Shown here one piece after another: positions 61,907-64,000 of a stretch of DNA of 64,000 bases (the first letter of the stretch is position 1; every line of letters starts with the position of its first letter). A program made the position numbers and the translations under genes. The notes beneath the pieces were generated by a model. That model was given only the letters and a program-made list of their open reading frames with translations. It made no database searches and had not been told where the DNA came from. Source of the stretch: Campylobacter sp. RM6914 (GTDB lineage Bacteria > Campylobacterota > Campylobacteria > Campylobacterales > Campylobacteraceae); NCBI RefSeq assembly GCF_004803835.1, contig NZ_CP012545.1, forward strand, positions 434,001 through 498,000, in the 5' to 3' direction.

Positions 61907-63022
61907 CTACAAGTCGGGCTTTAAGTCAAGAACCGCGATCTCGCTTGGAGCAAATATCCTAACAGGCGGACCCCAAAAGCCGGCTCCTGAGCTAACATAA
62001 ACTTGCATTTTGTCATTATGCGTGTATAGCCCGTGCAGATAGCCTTGATCGATAAGCACAAGGGCTTGAAAAGGAAAAATTTGCCCTGCGTGCGTGTGCC
62101 CGCAAAGCACTAGATCAACATCTTGCGTCATTGTTTTTATAAATTTTGGCTGGTGTGAGAGTAAGACGGTTGGTAAATTTTTATCCGTGCCCTCTAGCGC
62201 CTTGTCTAAATCAGGCTCTAAATGTTTAAACCTAAAACCTGCTATATCATAAACACCGGCTAAATTTATCCCATCTATTTTGATGTTTGCGTTGCCTAAA
62301 ATTTTAACTCCTGTTTGACTTATCTTTGCTAAAATTCCATCTATCCCGTGATAGTATTCGTGATTTCCAGGGACATAAAAGATACCATGTTTTGACTTTA
62401 TGTCCTTTAATGGATCTAAAAAGTCTCCGATGTGCTCGCTGCTAAAATCTATCATATCACCAACTATCACGACAAGATCTGGTTTTGTGCTGTTTATCTG
62501 ATAAACAAGCGATGCTAAAAATTCTTTCTGTAAAAATTCTCCTATATGAACATCTGTAATCATAGCTATACGCATAGGCTCTTTTAAATTTTTAAGCTTT
62601 ATTTGTGTGTGACGTATCACAGGTGGAGTTAGGGCGTTAAACATGCCTTTAAAAAAGTAGCTAAAAAGCAGTATGAAAAATGTTAAATCAAAGCAAAGCT
62701 TTATAAATTTGCGCCTATTTGAGTCAAATTTTGTTTTTTTAAACAGCACTCTTAGAATATCATAGACAAAGCTTACGGCAAACAAAAATAGCGAAAATCC
62801 TATAAGCGTTCCTGTAAAAATATACATTTCAATGTTAAAGAAATGAAATAGAATTTGTAAAACAAAGCCAAATTCAAGTATCGAAATAACATAAAAAAAG
62901 ATACGAATATAACGCAAGTAAGGCCTTAAAAAGCCGATATTTTTTACAAAACGTTTGTAAGAGTATAAATTTATAAGTGCGGAGAAAATAATACCGCCGA
63001 TAATAATACGCAATAAACCCAT
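61907..63022 (-). CDS. Membrane-anchored metallophosphoesterase (YkuE/YaeI-like)
   Basis: 371 residues. Four N-terminal membrane segments are followed by a calcineurin-like domain: RIAMITDVHIGE (D-x-H), LVVIVGDMIDFSS (GD), FYVPGNHEYYHG (GNHE), LSHQPKF and CGHTHAGQIF (GHxH). All metal ligands are present. UDP-diacylglucosamine-type or unknown phosphodiester substrates are possible. Confidence 0.9.
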   Translation of the reverse strand: MGLLRIIIGGIIFSALINLYSYKRFVKNIGFLRPYLRYIRIFFYVISILEFGFVLQILFHFFNIEMYIFTGTLIGFSLFLFAVSFVYDILRVLFKKTKFDSNRRKFIKLCFDLTFFILLFSYFFKGMFNALTPPVIRHTQIKLKNLKEPMRIAMITDVHIGEFLQKEFLASLVYQINSTKPDLVVIVGDMIDFSSEHIGDFLDPLKDIKSKHGIFYVPGNHEYYHGIDGILAKISQTGVKILGNANIKIDGINLAGVYDIAGFRFKHLEPDLDKALEGTDKNLPTVLLSHQPKFIKTMTQDVDLVLCGHTHAGQIFPFQALVLIDQGYLHGLYTHNDKMQVYVSSGAGFWGPPVRIFAPSEIAVLDLKPDL

Positions 63023-63093
63023 TTGTTTTCCAGAAGTTAAATTTAAATGAAAGATTATATAAGAAAAATATGAATAAAAATTAGATGAAATTT

Positions 63094-63117
63094 AAAAAGG
63101 GCGGAAAGTTCCGCCCT
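63094..63117 (-). terminator. Terminator of the hao gene
   Basis: AGGGCGGAA and TTCCGCCCT with a very short loop, then TTTTTAAA on the minus strand, 18 bases after the stop. Confidence 0.85.
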
Positions 63118-63134
63118 GTTACTAGAAGAGTATC

Positions 63135-63998
63135 TTAATGAACCTTGCCGGTTTCGATTCTCTCTTTGTAGATTTTGCGAAGTTTTCTGATGTCGTTTTT
63201 GACCTCAAATACACCATGCCAGTGAGCATAGTCAGGCGCATTCATCGCAGCACCTTGTCTCATACGACGACCTTCGTGATGCCATAGGTGATAGAACACA
63301 TCTTGGAATTCATCAGCCCACATATCATCAAGCAATAAATTTTTAGCTTTTAGATCGTCAAGCATTTTCTTGGCTTCATCGTAGTATACGTTGTAAAGTT
63401 GGATATGCTTATCAGCCATAATAAAGAAGTTCTCTGTATTATGTGTTGTATGGCAAGCTTTACATACTTGTTTCATTTCGGCTCTTGCAGCCTCAGGACC
63501 CTCAGGGTGTCCGGCAAGTGGTGTTCCTACGTTTATTTTGCCTGTTTTTTCAAATGTCTCTACAGCTTTATCGTATCCGCCTGTTCTTAGCTCTGTTCTT
63601 GGAGCCCATAAGTTCCATTTTAGACGTTTAGAAACGTTGTGAGTCATGCTTGTTTCGCCTACGCCGCTCATGTGGCAAGCCGCACAAGTTGGAGCTCTAA
63701 AGTCAGGTACGTCCCAAGTATCAGGAGCTGCGTCGTATTTCCATGTATGACCCTCTGCGTTATAGATATGACCGTGTTTTGAGTTGTTAAAGATCTCAAT
63801 ATCCGGATGATCAGGTCCAAGGTGGCAAGATGCACAAGCCGCAGGTTTTCTGGCTTCAGCTATGCTAAATTTATGCATAGTATGGCAAGATTTACAACCG
63901 CCTACGCTTCCGTCAGGATATACGTTTGCTATACCGTAGTTAGGGTATGTTTCAGGTGTTGGCTTGTGGTTAGCATCAAGTTTGATGATAGAGCCGTG
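63135..63998 (-). CDS. hao: Octahaem hydroxylamine oxidoreductase-like cytochrome, C-terminal part
   Basis: 288 codons are in the window; the frame is open to the edge, so the ATG at 63878 is internal. Four CxxCH haem sites are seen: GCKSCH, ACASCH, TCAACH and VCKACH. The C-terminus, with DEFQDVFYHLWHHEGRRMRQ and APDYAHWHGVFEVKNDIRKL, is that of the Hao family. The epsilonproteobacterial Hao enzymes are thought to reduce nitrite to ammonium rather than to oxidise hydroxylamine. It is periplasmic; the N-terminal signal is outside the window. Confidence 0.9.
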   Translation of the reverse strand, partial: HGSIIKLDANHKPTPETYPNYGIANVYPDGSVGGCKSCHTMHKFSIAEARKPAACASCHLGPDHPDIEIFNNSKHGHIYNAEGHTWKYDAAPDTWDVPDFRAPTCAACHMSGVGETSMTHNVSKRLKWNLWAPRTELRTGGYDKAVETFEKTGKINVGTPLAGHPEGPEAARAEMKQVCKACHTTHNTENFFIMADKHIQLYNVYYDEAKKMLDDLKAKNLLLDDMWADEFQDVFYHLWHHEGRRMRQGAAMNAPDYAHWHGVFEVKNDIRKLRKIYKERIETGKVH

Positions 63999-64000
63999 GC

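Overview
The window is a chromosomal segment of a Campylobacter-type epsilonproteobacterium. Support comes from the AT-rich codon use, promoters with a T-rich stretch before a TATAAT -10 box, the octahaem Hao-like cytochrome, Na+-pump decarboxylase plus PckA metabolism, and a 6S-like RNA directly upstream of purD. The genus is an inference; the species cannot be fixed from the sequence.

Positions 1 to about 29.53 kb hold a mosaic temperate prophage, open at the left window edge. Its right part in this orientation is a Mu-like control and transposition module: LexA-type repressor, early promoter with an operator in its spacer, Ner-like protein, MuA, MuB, Gam and GemA. Its left part is a complete P2-like contractile tail (V-W-J-I-fibre-sheath-tube-E/E'-T-U-X-D) with a lysis cassette. 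The head genes are P2/PBSX-like and split between strands: protease and capsid lie on the minus strand; portal, two small genes and terminase lie on the plus strand. They diverge from a 28-bp perfect palindrome. The middle carries a MuF minor head protein with a toxin-like C-terminal domain and a small partner gene.

Several extra genes look like morons. They are a small membrane protein between E' and T, a PH-SHOCT/nuclease pair (both with their own TATAAT boxes), and a PD-(D/E)XK protein cut by the window edge. At 29.54-30.71 kb is a two-gene HEPN locus. The first gene lacks a start codon and opens exactly where prophage-like sequence ends, as if the phage had inserted into it.

From 30.8 kb to the end the window is ordinary host chromosome. 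First come cupin, MmcQ-like, HDG-type glycosylase, an MFS drug exporter and hemD. Then come 6S RNA, purD, an RDD protein, lptD, a phosphoribosyltransferase, pnp and a universal stress protein, followed by tRNA-Leu(GAG) and atpE. Next is a central-metabolism and transport block: three tandem NSS transporters, oadG-oadA-oadB, pckA, an Asp/Glu symporter with an amino-acid racemase, and dctA. It is consistent with life on amino acids and C4-dicarboxylates. The end holds a cyclophilin, a YebC-family protein, a GNAT protein, copZ-copA, a TorD-like chaperone, psd, a phosphoesterase and the C-terminal part of a hao gene.

The most notable observations are these: a P2-type E/E' programmed frameshift followed by a relic second copy of E'; the MuF toxin-like fusion; promoter and operator architecture of the prophage; micro-ORFs in a repeat that sits at module junctions; phased TTTTGAAG iterons at two sites; and an apparently phage-disrupted HEPN locus.
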